A stretch of DNA of 64,000 nt from positions 1 through 64,000 of the forward strand of contig NZ_JAAVVZ010000012.1 in the NCBI RefSeq assembly GCF_023910635.1, given 5' to 3'. Shown one piece after another: positions 42,130 to 52,763 of this stretch. Under the pieces are notes generated by a model that was not told the DNA's origin, made no database searches, and was given only the letters and a program-made list of their open reading frames with translations. Source of the DNA: Sphingorhabdus sp. (GTDB lineage Bacteria; Pseudomonadota; Alphaproteobacteria; Sphingomonadales; Sphingomonadaceae). The translations under genes and the position numbers were made by a program. Numbering within the stretch: the stretch's first letter is position 1; each line of letters begins with the position of its first letter.

Positions 42130-43155
42130 GTGTCGATGAAACCGCGTATCGCCATTGACGCGATGGGCGGTGACGAAGGCGTTCCTGTGATGATCGCAGG
42201 CGCGGCTTTGGCACGTCACCGGCACGACAGTTTCAAATTTCTTTTGGTGGGTGACGAAACGCAGATTAAGTCTGCGCTCGATAAGCACCCCAATTTGCGC
42301 GCTGCCTCCGAAATCCTTCATAGCGATGTCGTCGTTACGCCCGATGACAAGGTCAGCGCCGCCCTGCGCAAGGCCAAAACCAGCTCCATGGGCATGGCGA
42401 TCAATGCCGTAAAGTCAGGCAATGCCAGCGCCGCCGTCAGCGCTGGCAATACCGGCGCATTAATGGCTACCGCCAAACTTGCCCTGCGCACGATGCCCGG
42501 CATCGACAGGCCAGCGCTTTCTGCCTTGCTGCCGACGCTGGAAGATACCGATGTGGTGATGTTGGATCTGGGGGCAAACACCGAGTGTGAGGCCAAAAAC
42601 CTTGTCCAGTTTGCCGTCATGGGCGCGGCCTATTCGCGTATCATTTTCGGCTTTGACCGTCCGCGTGTCCGCTTGCTGAACATCGGTACCGAGGAAATGA
42701 AGGGCACCGATCAACTTCGTGACGCGGCGCAGCATTTGCGCGACGCCACCGGGCTACACATGGATTTTCAGGGCTTTGTTGAGGCCGACAAGATCAACCT
42801 CGGCCAATGTGATGTCGTTGTGTGCGATGGCTTTACCGGCAACATCGCGTTGAAGTCCATCGAAGGCACGGCGCGTTTCGTCACGGATCTTTTGCGCCGG
42901 GCCTTCACCAGCTCGATCCGTTCGAAATTCGGTTTTCTGGTATCGCGTCCGGCCACCGAATTGCTGCGGCACCATCTTGATCCCAATAATCATAATGGCG
43001 CTGTCTTCATGGGACTGAACGGTGTCGTCGTCAAAAGCCATGGCAGCGCCAATATCAAGGGTGTGGCCAATGCGGTCGAGGTGGCGGCGCGATTGGTCGA
43101 AGAAGACATTACCGCGCGCATCACGCAAGATCTTGCGCGGATACAGGCCGAGTGA
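42130..43155 (+). CDS. plsX: Phosphate acyltransferase PlsX
   Basis: A 341-residue enzyme that moves an acyl group from acyl carrier protein to phosphate, giving acyl-phosphate for PlsY and so starting phospholipid synthesis. The start [12 protein letters not shown] is the family signature. [25 protein letters not shown] and LDLGANTEC follow, with [12 protein letters not shown] toward the end. GTG at 42130 has AAGGAG eight bases upstream; ATG at 42136 is an alternative. It overlaps fabH by GTGA. Confidence 0.96.
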   Translation: MSMKPRIAIDAMGGDEGVPVMIAGAALARHRHDSFKFLLVGDETQIKSALDKHPNLRAASEILHSDVVVTPDDKVSAALRKAKTSSMGMAINAVKSGNASAAVSAGNTGALMATAKLALRTMPGIDRPALSALLPTLEDTDVVMLDLGANTECEAKNLVQFAVMGAAYSRIIFGFDRPRVRLLNIGTEEMKGTDQLRDAAQHLRDATGLHMDFQGFVEADKINLGQCDVVVCDGFTGNIALKSIEGTARFVTDLLRRAFTSSIRSKFGFLVSRPATELLRHHLDPNNHNGAVFMGLNGVVVKSHGSANIKGVANAVEVAARLVEEDITARITQDLARIQAE

Positions 43156-44120
43156 CCGAAGTCGCTCTTCGTGCCGTTATCAAAGGCACTGGGTCGGCGC
43201 TTCCACGCAACCGCGTGTCGAACGCTGAACTGGCCCGCAGAGTCGATACGACCGATGAATGGATTACAGAGCGGACGGGTATAAAGTTTCGCCACATCGC
43301 CGAGCCCGATGAAACAACATCCAGCCTTGCGATCGAAGCATCGCGCCGGGCGCTTGACGCGGCTGGCATGTCGGCCAGCGACATTGATCTCATCATATTG
43401 GCGACCGCTACGCCCGACCAGACTTTTCCCGCCTCTGCCACCATCGTGCAACATGCGCTTGGCTGCAATGGCGGCGTTGCCTTTGATGTGGCCGCGGTTT
43501 GCTCGGGCTTTCTCTATGCCTTTTCCGTCGCGGAAAGCATGATCCGCGCAGGTTCAGCCCATAATGCATTAGTCATCGGGGCCGAAACATTTAGCCGCAT
43601 ATTGGACTGGGAAGACCGCACGACATGCGTATTATTTGGTGACGGCGCTGGCGCGGTAGTCTTGTCAGGCGAGGTTGGCATTCGCGGCGCGCTGGTGACC
43701 AAATTGCATGCCGATGGTCAACATAATGAATTATTATATGTCGACGGCGGTCCATCCACCACGGGCACCGTCGGCCAATTGCGGATGAAGGGTCGGGAGG
43801 TGTTCCGCCATGCCGTAACCAATCTCACCAATGTATTGCACGAGGTGCTTGCCGCGACAGACTTGACGCCAGCCGACATTGACTGGGTCGTTCCGCATCA
43901 GGCTAATGCCCGGATTATTGCGGCGACGGCCAAGAAACTGGCGCTTGACCCGAATAAAGTCGTCCTTACCGTTGACCAGCACGCCAATACATCTGCGGCG
44001 TCGGTTCCGTTGGCCCTCGATGTCGCCGTGCGCGATGGCCGGATCAAAAAAGGGGACGTTGTCGTTCTGGAAGCGATGGGTGGCGGATTCACTTGGGGCG
44101 CATCAATCGTACGTATGTAA
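43152..44120 (+). CDS. fabH: 3-oxoacyl-ACP synthase III
   Basis: A 322-residue condensing enzyme that starts fatty acid synthesis by joining acetyl-CoA to malonyl-ACP. Catalytic Cys is in [12 protein letters not shown] (about residue 114), His in [10 protein letters not shown] and Asn in QHANTSAAS, the standard Cys-His-Asn triad. [11 protein letters not shown] marks the start. GTG start overlaps the plsX stop, so the two are co-translated. Confidence 0.96.
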   Translation: MTEVALRAVIKGTGSALPRNRVSNAELARRVDTTDEWITERTGIKFRHIAEPDETTSSLAIEASRRALDAAGMSASDIDLIILATATPDQTFPASATIVQHALGCNGGVAFDVAAVCSGFLYAFSVAESMIRAGSAHNALVIGAETFSRILDWEDRTTCVLFGDGAGAVVLSGEVGIRGALVTKLHADGQHNELLYVDGGPSTTGTVGQLRMKGREVFRHAVTNLTNVLHEVLAATDLTPADIDWVVPHQANARIIAATAKKLALDPNKVVLTVDQHANTSAASVPLALDVAVRDGRIKKGDVVVLEAMGGGFTWGASIVRM

Positions 44121-44160
44121 ATTTAATTATACGGATGTAACTTTTCTACATTATCGCTAT

Positions 44161-44188
44161 TTTACAATTCAAATTTATGTTGTATGCT
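44161..44188 (+). promoter_or_regulatory. Possible ihfA promoter
   Basis: TTTACA at 44161-44166, 16 bases, then TATGCT at 44183-44188, in the AT-rich gap between fabH and ihfA. Confidence 0.42.
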
Positions 44189-44226
44189 ATGATCTTACCA
44201 CTCGATGTCAAGGTCCGGAGACGAAT

Positions 44227-44517
44227 ATGGCTGATGCAGGAACTTTAACTCGCGCTGATTTGGCCGAGATGCTTAACCGTCAAATTGGTTTGTCGCGTGC
44301 AGACGCTGCGGCGATGGTCGAATCAATCCTCGATCATATGACCGATGCGTTACTGGACGGTGACAATGTCAAAATTTCTGGTTTTGGCACCTTTGTTCTT
44401 CGGGACAAGGCCGAGCGTATCGGGCGCAACCCAAAAACAGGCGTGGAAGTGCCAATTACGCCGCGCCGGGTGCTTACATTCCGTGCAAGCCAAGGCATGC
44501 GCCAAAAGGTAAAATAA
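44227..44517 (+). CDS. ihfA: Integration host factor alpha subunit
   Basis: A 96-residue DNA-bending protein: [50 protein letters not shown], then [15 protein letters not shown]. The DNA-binding arm with RNPKTG is intact. With IHF-beta it bends DNA at specific sites in transcription, replication and recombination. ATG at 44227 is preferred over a longer upstream frame that runs into fabH. Confidence 0.95.
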   Translation: MADAGTLTRADLAEMLNRQIGLSRADAAAMVESILDHMTDALLDGDNVKISGFGTFVLRDKAERIGRNPKTGVEVPITPRRVLTFRASQGMRQKVK

Positions 44518-44522
44518 CTTTT

Positions 44523-44882
44523 ATGCGCGAAAAATCGGCTGACGCCTTCCGTAACATTGGTGAAATGGCCGAGGCGTTGGGCGTTCGCACGCATATATTG
44601 CGCTATTGGGAAGAACAGTTCCCCATGCTGCGGCCTCTGACGCGTGCGGGTGGCCGACGGTTGTATCGGCCCGAAGATGTCGTCCTGCTGCATACTATCC
44701 ATCGCTTATTGTATGCAGAAGGCTATACCGTGAAGGGCGCGCGTCGTTTTCTGACGGAAGGCGGGGCACAGGATGCGCGGCCTCATGCACCTACGCCCGA
44801 GCAATCGTCGGTTGCAGCGTTCGACTTTGGTGCTTTGCAGGCGGTGCGCGACCGGCTGGCGTCCGCTTTGGCCGCAGCTTAA
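44523..44882 (+). CDS. MerR-family transcriptional regulator
   Basis: A 119-residue regulator with a MerR winged helix: [26 protein letters not shown], then [33 protein letters not shown]. The short C-terminal helix ends at Ala-rich sequence. It follows ihfA by five bases, as in most alphaproteobacteria, where its target is not established. The stop overlaps the convergent acetyltransferase stop by sharing TTAA. Confidence 0.9.
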   Translation: MREKSADAFRNIGEMAEALGVRTHILRYWEEQFPMLRPLTRAGGRRLYRPEDVVLLHTIHRLLYAEGYTVKGARRFLTEGGAQDARPHAPTPEQSSVAAFDFGALQAVRDRLASALAAA

Positions 44883-45400
44883 CCCATATTCCGGGCGTAG
44901 ACCAAGTCGCGGAAGGGCACTTTGCCCACCATGAAGACCGTTTCGCCAATCGCCACAAAGCCAGCTCGTTCGTAAAAGCCGATGGCGCGCACATTTTTTT
45001 CGTAGACGGACAGCAGCAGGCGTTTTGCCCCGCGTTTTTCGGCCACCGCGAACACCAGATCTAACAGGTCTTTGCCATTACCACCGCCCTGCCACGGCCC
45101 CAGCATATAAATACGCTTTAACTCGATATCGCTGTCTTGCTGCACCGCAGGATGGGCCGCAGGTGTGACCATGGCATAGCCAACAGGTGCGCCCAGCGGG
45201 GTTTCGCCAAGCACGATATCGGTTGCCGGATCGCGAAGTGCCGCGGCATAATATGCGGTGCTATGTTCTTGCCGCAGATGTTCCATCATTGGTTGGCCGG
45301 GATGGTCAAAAGCGAAGGTAGCCATGAACGTTGCCGCGCCAAGAAAGCTCAGCGCTTCGGCATCACGCACATCGGCGTTGCGCCAAATAATGGGGGTCAT
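44879..45400 (-). CDS. GNAT-family N-acetyltransferase
   Basis: A 173-residue acetyltransferase. [22 protein letters not shown] holds the acetyl-CoA pyrophosphate loop (Q/RxxGxG/A form QGGGNG), and [25 protein letters not shown] is motif B. Substrate unknown. The start overlaps the SixA stop by four bases; together with the helicase gene these form a leftward operon. Confidence 0.88.
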   Translation of the reverse strand: MTPIIWRNADVRDAEALSFLGAATFMATFAFDHPGQPMMEHLRQEHSTAYYAAALRDPATDIVLGETPLGAPVGYAMVTPAAHPAVQQDSDIELKRIYMLGPWQGGGNGKDLLDLVFAVAEKRGAKRLLLSVYEKNVRAIGFYERAGFVAIGETVFMVGKVPFRDLVYARNMG

Positions 45401-45942
45401 TCGTCTTCGGGTCCGAGTTCGGGGTCAAGATCGCGAGGCCGGATGAAGTGCGTCAATTTCCCGCATTTGCGATCCACATCGGCCCAGCGCGCGACGTTCA
45501 ATTCCATTCGCGCAATCGCGGCGGTCGGATATTTCTCCCAAACCAAATCGCGCAAAGGCGAGGTGCCGTCGTCGGGGCAGATGTCGAACACAAGATCCTC
45601 TAGCCCCGGATTATGCCCGACCATCAACAGGTTTTTATGTGCATCGGCTTGGTCGCGCAGCACGTCCATCAACGTCGCAGAGGACGCCAGATAAATCCGG
45701 CGGTCCCAATTGGGCTCGATCCGATCACCAGTGCCCTTCACAAAATGATCAATCGTTTCGATCACGCGCACCGCGGGGCTTGCGACGACATGGTCAAAGG
45801 TAAATCCGTTGCGTTTTACCCAGATGCCCATGATAAGCGCCGCTTTTTCCCCGCGTTTATTGAGCGGACGGTCAAAATCGCGTGGAACGGCGTCATCCCA
45901 ACTCGATTTGGCATGGCGGAACAAGGTAAGGGTGAAGGTCAA
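45397..45942 (-). CDS. SixA-like histidine phosphatase
   Basis: A 181-residue enzyme of the histidine phosphatase superfamily. TLTLFRHAKSSWDD carries the RHxK/R core with the phospho-acceptor His. LNKRGEKAALIMG and ASPAVRVIETID follow; MVGHNPGLEDLV holds the second catalytic His. SixA removes phosphate from phospho-histidine in signalling and PTS-type proteins, which would fit with PtsP in the same window; this link is inferred. It overlaps its neighbours by four bases on each side. Confidence 0.87.
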   Translation of the reverse strand: MTFTLTLFRHAKSSWDDAVPRDFDRPLNKRGEKAALIMGIWVKRNGFTFDHVVASPAVRVIETIDHFVKGTGDRIEPNWDRRIYLASSATLMDVLRDQADAHKNLLMVGHNPGLEDLVFDICPDDGTSPLRDLVWEKYPTAAIARMELNVARWADVDRKCGKLTHFIRPRDLDPELGPEDE

Positions 45943-48674
45943 ATAGGGTTGCTCGCTTCCAACATGTTTGCACCGTCCTGCCGCAAATTTGTGTCAGACG
46001 AAAGACCTGATTTAACCGAATTCACAGCCTCTTCCAGCGTTACCCGGCGGATGGGCGTGCCCGGTGGAAATGCCGACAAAAGGCGGCTTGGCACCGCCGA
46101 TGACAGCAACACAAAATGGCCTTTGTCGCCGGCACTCCGGATCAGGCGGCCAAAGGCCTGCGCCATTTTTGCGCGGATGATGCGGTCGTCATATTCCATG
46201 CCGCCATGTTTCAAACGCCGCGCGCGGTGCAAGATGTCGGGGCGGGGCCAAGGGATTTGCTCCATAATGACCAGCCGCAGCGAATGGCCGGGCACGTCCA
46301 CCCCGTCGCGCAATGCGTCGGTGCCAAGCAAGCTTGCATGCGGGTCATCGCGGAATATGTCGACAAGTGTGCCGGTATCAATGGGGTCCACATGTTGCGC
46401 ATACAGCGGCAGTCCGTCCCGCGCCAAGCGGTCGGCGATGCGCGCATAGGTGGATCGCAACCGCCGTATCGCGGTGAACAGGCCAAGAACGCCGCCGCCT
46501 GACGCGGTAATCAACGCGGCATAAGCCCCTGCCAAGGCGGCAGCATCGCCCTTTTTAATATCGGTGACGATCAGCACTTCGGCTTGCGCTTTATAGTCAA
46601 ACGGGCTGATCGCCGAAAAATGCGTCGCTGGCTTATCCAGATGACTTGCCCCGGTCCGCGCCTCGGCATTTTGCCAGTCGCCACCGCTGCGCAAGGTTGC
46701 GGATGTGGCCAGCACGCCATGGCTCGGCTTCAGCAAGACCTCCGCCACGGGCTTCATCGGGTCGAGCCAACGGCGGTGCATACCAATGTCCATTTCGCGG
46801 CCTTCGAACCGGTCAATCGCCAGCCAGTCGATATATTCGGGGTCAACGGGGCCGACGGCGCGCGCCAACATCGATATCCATGCGCGCAATGTGTCGATGC
46901 GCCAGCTTAGGCTTGCCATTGCCCCCTCGACGCGCGCGCGGGCGCTGCCATCGAGCCAATCGGGCGGGTCGGCTATCATTGCTTCCAAACGTTGCCCAAG
47001 CACCGTCAGCGGTCTTGCCAGCGCCTCCAGCGCGATGGCGGCATCGGCGGCGGCGTCTATGACTTTTGGGTCAGGATCGGCAAGCTCGGTCTCCAGACCA
47101 TAGCCGCTTTCGGTTGCATTGGTTTCGTCGCGGGCGAACACCATCGTCCGGACGGCGGACAGCAATCGTTCAATTGGTCCCGATGGCGTGCCTTCGGCCA
47201 AACGCGCCAACCATCCCTCGCCGGGCAAAGCCTCAGCCGCGACGCGCGCCATTTCAATGGCAAGGCCGCCTTCTTCATCATAAGATGCGACATCGGCAAG
47301 CCGCGCCGAAAGCCCGCGCCGTCGCCCGCGTGCCTTGCCTTCGGGGCCAATGACCCAGCGGCGCAACTCAATCGTTTCTTGCCCTGTCAGCGCGGCGGCA
47401 AACATCGAATCGGCGGCATCAAACAGATGATGGCCTTCATCAAAAATGATCCGGCTTGGTCGGTTTTGTTCATCCCGCCCGCGCGCGGCGTTGACCATCA
47501 TCAAAGCATGATTGGCGATGACAATTTCGGCCTGCACCGATGAACGTGCGGCGCGTTCAATGAAGCATTTTTTATAATGTGGGCATCCGGCATAAATGCA
47601 TTCGCCGCGCCGGTCGGTCAACGCGGTGGAGCCATTGCGCCGGAACAAGGTCGGCAACCATCCGGGTAAATCGCCCCCAATCATGTCGCCATCATGCGAA
47701 TAGGCCGCCCAGCGCGCCACCAAATGCGCAAGGGTCGCCGCGCGTCCGGCAAAGCCGCCTTGCAAGGCATCCTCCAAGTTCAAAAGGCACAGATAATTTT
47801 CGCGACCCTTGCGGACGACAACCTTGGACTTGAACGTTTCATGGTCGGGATATATGCGCTTCGCCTCGCGCACCAATTGCCGTTGCAACGCCTTGGTAAA
47901 GGTGGAAATCCACACCGTGCCGTCGGCGGCGGTCGCCCACAGGCTGGCAGGTGCGAGATAGCCAAGCGTCTTGCCAATACCTGTGCCGGCCTCCGCCAGC
48001 ACCATATGCGGTTCGCCCTTGCGCGTGCGCGGTGCGAAAATGGCCGCTGCGGCTTGGGCAAAATCGCGCTGCCCTTGCCGTGTTTCCGCAGAGCCGCCGA
48101 CCAAAGATGCCAAGCGTTCTTGCACGGCATCGGCCTGCAACGTCACCACGCGCGGCGGGGTGCGCGGCGCGGCCTCCTCCCATTCGGGCAGGCGGCTGAA
48201 CAGCCAGCGTTCGGGGCGTTCGGGCTTTTTAAGTTGCGCCAACACCAGATTTGCCCATGGCCAGCGCAGCCGCATCAACGCTTGGGCCGAATCCCAAGCC
48301 CCTTCGCGTTCGGCCCAAGCAGGGTCGCCCAGCACCGACAGCAAATTTTGCGCGGCGCGCAGCAAGAATAAAGGCACGTCTTGATCCGTGGCAGGCGCTG
48401 GTAAGTTCAAGTTCTTTGCCAATCCCTTGGGCGTTGGAACGGCAAAGCGCGCGGGGTAGACAAAGGCATATAGCTCCAGAAGGTCAAGCCCCGACAAATC
48501 GGGATAGCCAAGCCTTTGCGCGACCAAAGGCGCATTCAGCATGACCATCGGCGTTTCCGCCGCCCGGCCCGCCGCTTCACCCTTGCCAATTGTTTGCACA
48601 ACTCCGCCATTGCTGCCCATCCAAATACCGGCATGGCTTGCGTGGAGCGCAGGAAAGGCTAGTGGAGTTTCCAT
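45939..48674 (-). CDS. DinG/XPD-like ATP-dependent DNA helicase
   Basis: A 911-residue superfamily 2 helicase. Walker A LAEAGTGIGKTLGYLAPAS starts the helicase core at about residue 240. Iron-sulfur cluster cysteines are in CIYAGCPHYKKCFIERAA. Motif II reads IIFDEGHHLFDAAD (DEGH). The last motifs are DALRDGVDVPG and QAFGRLIRS. An N-terminal region of about 230 residues is specific to the alphaproteobacterial form. Such helicases unwind 5'-3' and resolve R-loops or G-quadruplexes. ATG at 48674 is chosen over a longer frame. Confidence 0.9.
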   Translation of the reverse strand: METPLAFPALHASHAGIWMGSNGGVVQTIGKGEAAGRAAETPMVMLNAPLVAQRLGYPDLSGLDLLELYAFVYPARFAVPTPKGLAKNLNLPAPATDQDVPLFLLRAAQNLLSVLGDPAWAEREGAWDSAQALMRLRWPWANLVLAQLKKPERPERWLFSRLPEWEEAAPRTPPRVVTLQADAVQERLASLVGGSAETRQGQRDFAQAAAAIFAPRTRKGEPHMVLAEAGTGIGKTLGYLAPASLWATAADGTVWISTFTKALQRQLVREAKRIYPDHETFKSKVVVRKGRENYLCLLNLEDALQGGFAGRAATLAHLVARWAAYSHDGDMIGGDLPGWLPTLFRRNGSTALTDRRGECIYAGCPHYKKCFIERAARSSVQAEIVIANHALMMVNAARGRDEQNRPSRIIFDEGHHLFDAADSMFAAALTGQETIELRRWVIGPEGKARGRRRGLSARLADVASYDEEGGLAIEMARVAAEALPGEGWLARLAEGTPSGPIERLLSAVRTMVFARDETNATESGYGLETELADPDPKVIDAAADAAIALEALARPLTVLGQRLEAMIADPPDWLDGSARARVEGAMASLSWRIDTLRAWISMLARAVGPVDPEYIDWLAIDRFEGREMDIGMHRRWLDPMKPVAEVLLKPSHGVLATSATLRSGGDWQNAEARTGASHLDKPATHFSAISPFDYKAQAEVLIVTDIKKGDAAALAGAYAALITASGGGVLGLFTAIRRLRSTYARIADRLARDGLPLYAQHVDPIDTGTLVDIFRDDPHASLLGTDALRDGVDVPGHSLRLVIMEQIPWPRPDILHRARRLKHGGMEYDDRIIRAKMAQAFGRLIRSAGDKGHFVLLSSAVPSRLLSAFPPGTPIRRVTLEEAVNSVKSGLSSDTNLRQDGANMLEASNPI

Positions 48675-48712
48675 GAGCCCTGATAGGCGTATTTGGAACG
48701 AAAGAGCAACAT

Positions 48713-50278
48713 GTGACTGAGCTTCGCGATATAGCATTGGCCTCAAAAGCCTGGCCTTATGAAGAGGCGCGGCGTTTGTTGAAACGCTATCCCCATGGCA
48801 AGCCCGATGGTCAGGCGATTATTTTCGAATGTGGCTATGGTCCATCGGGCCTGCCCCACATCGGCACCTTTAACGAAGTGCTGCGCACGACGATGGTGCG
48901 CAATGCGTTCCGGACCTTGTCCGATGCGCCAACGCGCCTGATCGAATTTTCGGACGATATGGATGGCCTGCGCAAGGTGCCAGACAATGTGCCGAACCAG
49001 GCGATGCTCACCGAACATTTGGGCAAGCCTTTGTCGCGCATCCCCGATCCGTTTGAAAAGTTTGAAAGCTTTGCCGCGCATAACAATGCGATGCTGCGCG
49101 ATTTCCTCGACCAGTTCGGTTTTGAATATGAATTTATCTCGTCATCGTCGCAATATGAAAGCGGCGCGTTTGACGATGCCCTGAAAAATGTGCTGCGCAA
49201 TTATCAGGGCATATTGGACATCATGCTGCCCACGTTGCGCAAGGAACGTGCCGCGACCTATTCGCCGATACTGCCGATCAGCGAGAAGACCGGCGTCGTG
49301 CTTCAGGTGCCGGTTGAGGTTGTCGATGCCGAGGCTGGCCTTGTTCGTTTTGATGACAATGGCGACATGGTCACGCAATCGGTCTTGGGCGGCAAGGCAA
49401 AGCTGCAATGGAAGGTCGATTGGGCGATGCGCTGGGTCGCGTTGGGCGTCGATTATGAAATGTATGGCAAGGACCTAATCGACAGCGGCGTGCAATCGGG
49501 CAAGATCGCGCGCGTGCTTGGCGGGCGGCCGCCCGAAAGCCTGATTTACGAAATGTTCCTCGACGAAAAAGGCGAGAAGATTTCCAAGTCCAAGGGCAAT
49601 GGCCTCGCGCTTGAGGATTGGTTGAAATATGGCACCGAAAACAGCGTTGCCTTTTACGCCTTTCGCGAACCCAAAAGCGCCAAGCAACTGCATTTGGGCG
49701 TCGTGCCTAAGGCCGTGGACGAATATTTTCAGTTCCGCGCGCAATGGCATGAACAACCGATTGAAAAGCGGCTGGGCAACCCTGTACACCATGTCCACAA
49801 TGGCCAAGTACCCAGCGGGCAGCCGCCGGTGACGTTCGGCCTGTTGCTGAACCTTGTCGGCGTGATGGGTGCAGGTGCCACCGAGGCGCAGGTTTGGGCC
49901 TATCTTGGCAATTATGCCGATAATGTCTCGCCCGAAAACGCGCCCGAACTGGCCGAGTTGATCCCTATTGCGCTTGCCTATAACCGCGATTTCGTCGCGC
50001 CGACCTTGCACAAGCGCAAGCCCGAAGGCGTTGAGATTGCCGCCTTGCAGATGCTCGATGCGCGACTGGCGGAATTGCCTGCGGACGCCAGCGCCGAGGA
50101 TATTCAGAACATCGTCTATGCCATCGGTAAAGAGGGTGGATTCGAAAATCTGCGCGACTGGTTCAAGGCCTTGTATGAAACGCTGTTGGGTTCAAGCGCC
50201 GGTCCACGCATGGGCAGCTTCATCGCTTTATACGGATTGGCCAACAGCCGTCAGCTCATTGCCGAGGCGCTTGCATAG
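48713..50278 (+). CDS. lysK: Lysyl-tRNA synthetase, class I
   Basis: A 521-residue class I enzyme. HIGH-type motif is GPSGLPHIGTFNE (about residue 44), and KMSKS-type is GEKISKSKGNG (about residue 288). This archaeal-type LysRS occurs in alphaproteobacteria and spirochaetes and is unrelated to the class II LysRS of most bacteria. It charges tRNA-Lys. It starts with GTG at 48713 and is divergent from the helicase operon. No class II lysS is seen here. Confidence 0.95.
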   Translation: MTELRDIALASKAWPYEEARRLLKRYPHGKPDGQAIIFECGYGPSGLPHIGTFNEVLRTTMVRNAFRTLSDAPTRLIEFSDDMDGLRKVPDNVPNQAMLTEHLGKPLSRIPDPFEKFESFAAHNNAMLRDFLDQFGFEYEFISSSSQYESGAFDDALKNVLRNYQGILDIMLPTLRKERAATYSPILPISEKTGVVLQVPVEVVDAEAGLVRFDDNGDMVTQSVLGGKAKLQWKVDWAMRWVALGVDYEMYGKDLIDSGVQSGKIARVLGGRPPESLIYEMFLDEKGEKISKSKGNGLALEDWLKYGTENSVAFYAFREPKSAKQLHLGVVPKAVDEYFQFRAQWHEQPIEKRLGNPVHHVHNGQVPSGQPPVTFGLLLNLVGVMGAGATEAQVWAYLGNYADNVSPENAPELAELIPIALAYNRDFVAPTLHKRKPEGVEIAALQMLDARLAELPADASAEDIQNIVYAIGKEGGFENLRDWFKALYETLLGSSAGPRMGSFIALYGLANSRQLIAEALA

Positions 50279-50322
50279 CTAAGGCGAGCGCCGTCCGGTT
50301 GGAACATTGCAGGAGGATTGAC

Positions 50323-50844
50323 ATGAAAGAGGTGCCTTCGGTCGAAAAACTGGCGATTGACCTGCTTGGAAAATCGCTGGACCAGTTGGAGGTCGAAGAG
50401 GCCAAGGTGCTGCACCATATTCACCATGTGCAGCACACCAGCCGCGACGTTGGCGATATTGTCGACGAACAGGCGACTTTTGGCCAACGCCTATCCGACA
50501 AGGTCGCGGCGGTTGGCGGATCATGGAAATTCATCATGGTCTTTGCCGCTGTATTGCTTGGCTGGATGCTTTTGAATTCGCAGATATTGGGCAAATTGGG
50601 CACGCCATTTGACCCTTATCCGTTCATCTTTTTGAACCTGATGCTGTCAACGGTTGCGGCGATTCAAGCGCCCATCATCATGATGAGCCAAAATCGCCAG
50701 TCGGCCAAAGACCGCATTGCCGCCGCGCATGATTATGAAGTCAATTTGCGCGCCGAGCTAGAAATCCTGCGCTTGCATGCAAAAATCGACGCGCTTCTGG
50801 AAATCATCGAACGGCAAAGCGCCCGTGCGCCCTCGGTCAGTTGA
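50323..50844 (+). CDS. DUF1003 membrane protein
   Basis: A 173-residue protein with two membrane helices (IMVFAAVLLGWMLLNSQIL and PFIFLNLMLSTVAAIQAPII) and the DUF1003 run MMSQNRQSAKDRIAAAHDYEVNLRAE. A conserved polar N-terminal region and a C-terminal coiled coil follow. Function unknown; similar proteins occur widely and some relate to cyclopropane fatty acid or stress genes. AGGAGG lies six bases before the ATG. Its 3' end overlaps the convergent desaturase by eight bases. Confidence 0.85.
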   Translation: MKEVPSVEKLAIDLLGKSLDQLEVEEAKVLHHIHHVQHTSRDVGDIVDEQATFGQRLSDKVAAVGGSWKFIMVFAAVLLGWMLLNSQILGKLGTPFDPYPFIFLNLMLSTVAAIQAPIIMMSQNRQSAKDRIAAAHDYEVNLRAELEILRLHAKIDALLEIIERQSARAPSVS

Positions 50845-51760
50845 CGGCCTGCGTCAGAACGTCGCGATAATTGGGCGATAGGGTCATCTTCGGATGATAG
50901 CCGCCCGTTCCGAGCAGGCGATGGGTCGCCGCCAGATGGTAGCAGGGCACACCCATGAACAGATGATGCTCGCTGTGATAATTCACCCAATAAGGCGCGA
51001 CCGTAAAGCGGGCGATAAGGCCGGCATAAGTGGTCCGCGCATGCGTGAACGGGTCGCCGCTGCCGGTCGGGGTGCAGGCATGTTCGGCGATGTTGCGGAT
51101 GCGCAGGAATAATTGAAAACTTGTGGCCAGCGCCGCCAGCCAGAGCACAAACGGCACCCAGCCCCAGACGAGTAAAGATATCGTTAGCAATATGGCTTGC
51201 AAGACCAAGAACCGGCCTACGGTGTGTGCGGTGTTGCTTGCCCCGCGCAAAGCGAGGGCAAATTGCGCGCGGCGTTGCTTGTAAAATGTCTGCCCCGTCA
51301 GGTCGCGGATGAATTTGCGGCGCAGGCTATCGCGGCTGGTGGGGAAGGGGGCGGACAAAGAAAGGTCGGGGTCTTCGGGCTGCTGCGTGAATTTGTGATG
51401 CGTCAAATGATAGGCGCGATAGGCGAACAAATCGCTGCCCGTCGCCGCGCCCGTCGGCCATTGGCCAAGCCAGTTATTGGTCTTGCGGTTGGGGTGCAGC
51501 AGGCCATGCGCGCCATCATGCATCAGGATCGAAAGCCCCAATTGCCGCCCGCCCAATATCGCCAGCGCCAAAGGCGTTGCCAATAATCCGGCCAACCAGT
51601 GATAGTCCCATGCCGCCGCGCCGCCAAAGGCCGCGAGCGCGACAACCATCCAAGCATGCAGCACAAGCCAGATGCCGCGCCAACGAGACAAGGTGGTGAT
51701 GGCGCGCCAATCGTCAGCGGCGAAAACCGCGCGCGGGTTGGCGGCCTTTACCGCTGGCAT
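50837..51760 (-). CDS. Membrane fatty acid desaturase
   Basis: A 307-residue membrane protein with three histidine boxes: HDGAHGL (box 1), HLTHHKF (box 2) and NYHSEHHLF (box 3). These hold the di-iron site of acyl-lipid desaturases. NNWLGQWP and YRAYHLTHHK are typical of the sphingolipid or delta-type desaturase group. The substrate is unknown. It converges on the DUF1003 gene. Confidence 0.87.
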   Translation of the reverse strand: MPAVKAANPRAVFAADDWRAITTLSRWRGIWLVLHAWMVVALAAFGGAAAWDYHWLAGLLATPLALAILGGRQLGLSILMHDGAHGLLHPNRKTNNWLGQWPTGAATGSDLFAYRAYHLTHHKFTQQPEDPDLSLSAPFPTSRDSLRRKFIRDLTGQTFYKQRRAQFALALRGASNTAHTVGRFLVLQAILLTISLLVWGWVPFVLWLAALATSFQLFLRIRNIAEHACTPTGSGDPFTHARTTYAGLIARFTVAPYWVNYHSEHHLFMGVPCYHLAATHRLLGTGGYHPKMTLSPNYRDVLTQAVN

Positions 51761-51817
51761 GATGCGTTCATATTCATACAGACAGCATAACGCTCGGCTG
51801 GCCCAAGCGCAAATGCG

Positions 51818-52705
51818 TTACGTCACCGCCGGTGCGACAAAATTGGCCATTTTTGCCTGCGCCTTGCGCGACTCACGGAAACTGAAAATCGGCCAATCAT
51901 GTAGCATGCCCGCATGCTCGATAAGCTCCACCGACGGCAGCTTGGCCTTTAATGCCCGCGAGTCAGTAACCAATATGTCGTCGCCACCGGCAAAGGCCAG
52001 GATCGGCGGTAATCCGTCCCAATTGCCAAAAATCGGGCTGCATCTTGGGTCATCGCGGGGTAAATCGCCCGCATAAAGCATGCCGCCTGCGGAAATACCG
52101 CTGATGGTCAGGATGCCGTCGCGTGGTTCCGTTTTCAACTGGTCGGGATGCGCGGGGTCAAGGTTGAGCCATGGGCAAATGAGCAGCAGACTGGCAGGCA
52201 AAGTTTGCTGTGTGTCGCGCGCCATGTGCGCCAACGCAGCGGTCAGTCCGCCCCCTGCAGAGTCGCCGCCCATGACAAACGCTTTTTCGCCCATCTCCGC
52301 CAGATAGCCTGTATAATAGTCCATCGCCCAATTGGTGATATGGGCAGCCGTATTTTCCGGCGCGAGCGGATAGAGCGGCGCGGTGATGGACCAGCCATGT
52401 TGCGCCGCCATGCGCGACAGAAATTTCCAATGGATGTCGGTTGCCGGATAGACATAGCCGCCACCATGCCAGAACAGGATATGCGCCGACGGCGCACGAC
52501 CCTTGGGCGCAAGGTGCCAAACAGGACGGCCCTGAAACTCGCTTTGCCGAATATCGACCTCGGCATGCGCTTTGGGCGATGGCAAGGGCCCGGAACGGAC
52601 CTTTGCAATATTCTTTTCAAATTGCGGCCCGCCCGTGAACATCCGGCGATAATAGCCCGTGGTGCGCAGCGCAAAACCAGCAAAGCTGGCGGCAAAACTT
52701 GGCAT
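51818..52705 (-). CDS. Alpha/beta hydrolase, hormone-sensitive lipase type
   Basis: A 295-residue hydrolase. HILFWHGGGYVYPAT is the oxyanion-hole HGGG motif. FVMGGDSAGGGLTA holds the nucleophile Ser (GDSAG). GGDDILVTDSRALKAKL contains the catalytic Asp and EHAGMLHDWPIF the His. It cleaves short acyl esters in related enzymes; natural substrate unknown. ATG at 52705 has GGGGGAG upstream. Confidence 0.9.
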   Translation of the reverse strand: MPSFAASFAGFALRTTGYYRRMFTGGPQFEKNIAKVRSGPLPSPKAHAEVDIRQSEFQGRPVWHLAPKGRAPSAHILFWHGGGYVYPATDIHWKFLSRMAAQHGWSITAPLYPLAPENTAAHITNWAMDYYTGYLAEMGEKAFVMGGDSAGGGLTAALAHMARDTQQTLPASLLLICPWLNLDPAHPDQLKTEPRDGILTISGISAGGMLYAGDLPRDDPRCSPIFGNWDGLPPILAFAGGDDILVTDSRALKAKLPSVELIEHAGMLHDWPIFSFRESRKAQAKMANFVAPAVT

Positions 52706-52763
52706 AAATAACTCTCCCCCTGACAGGCGAGCTATATCAACATGCCACACCAATCAAGCGGCT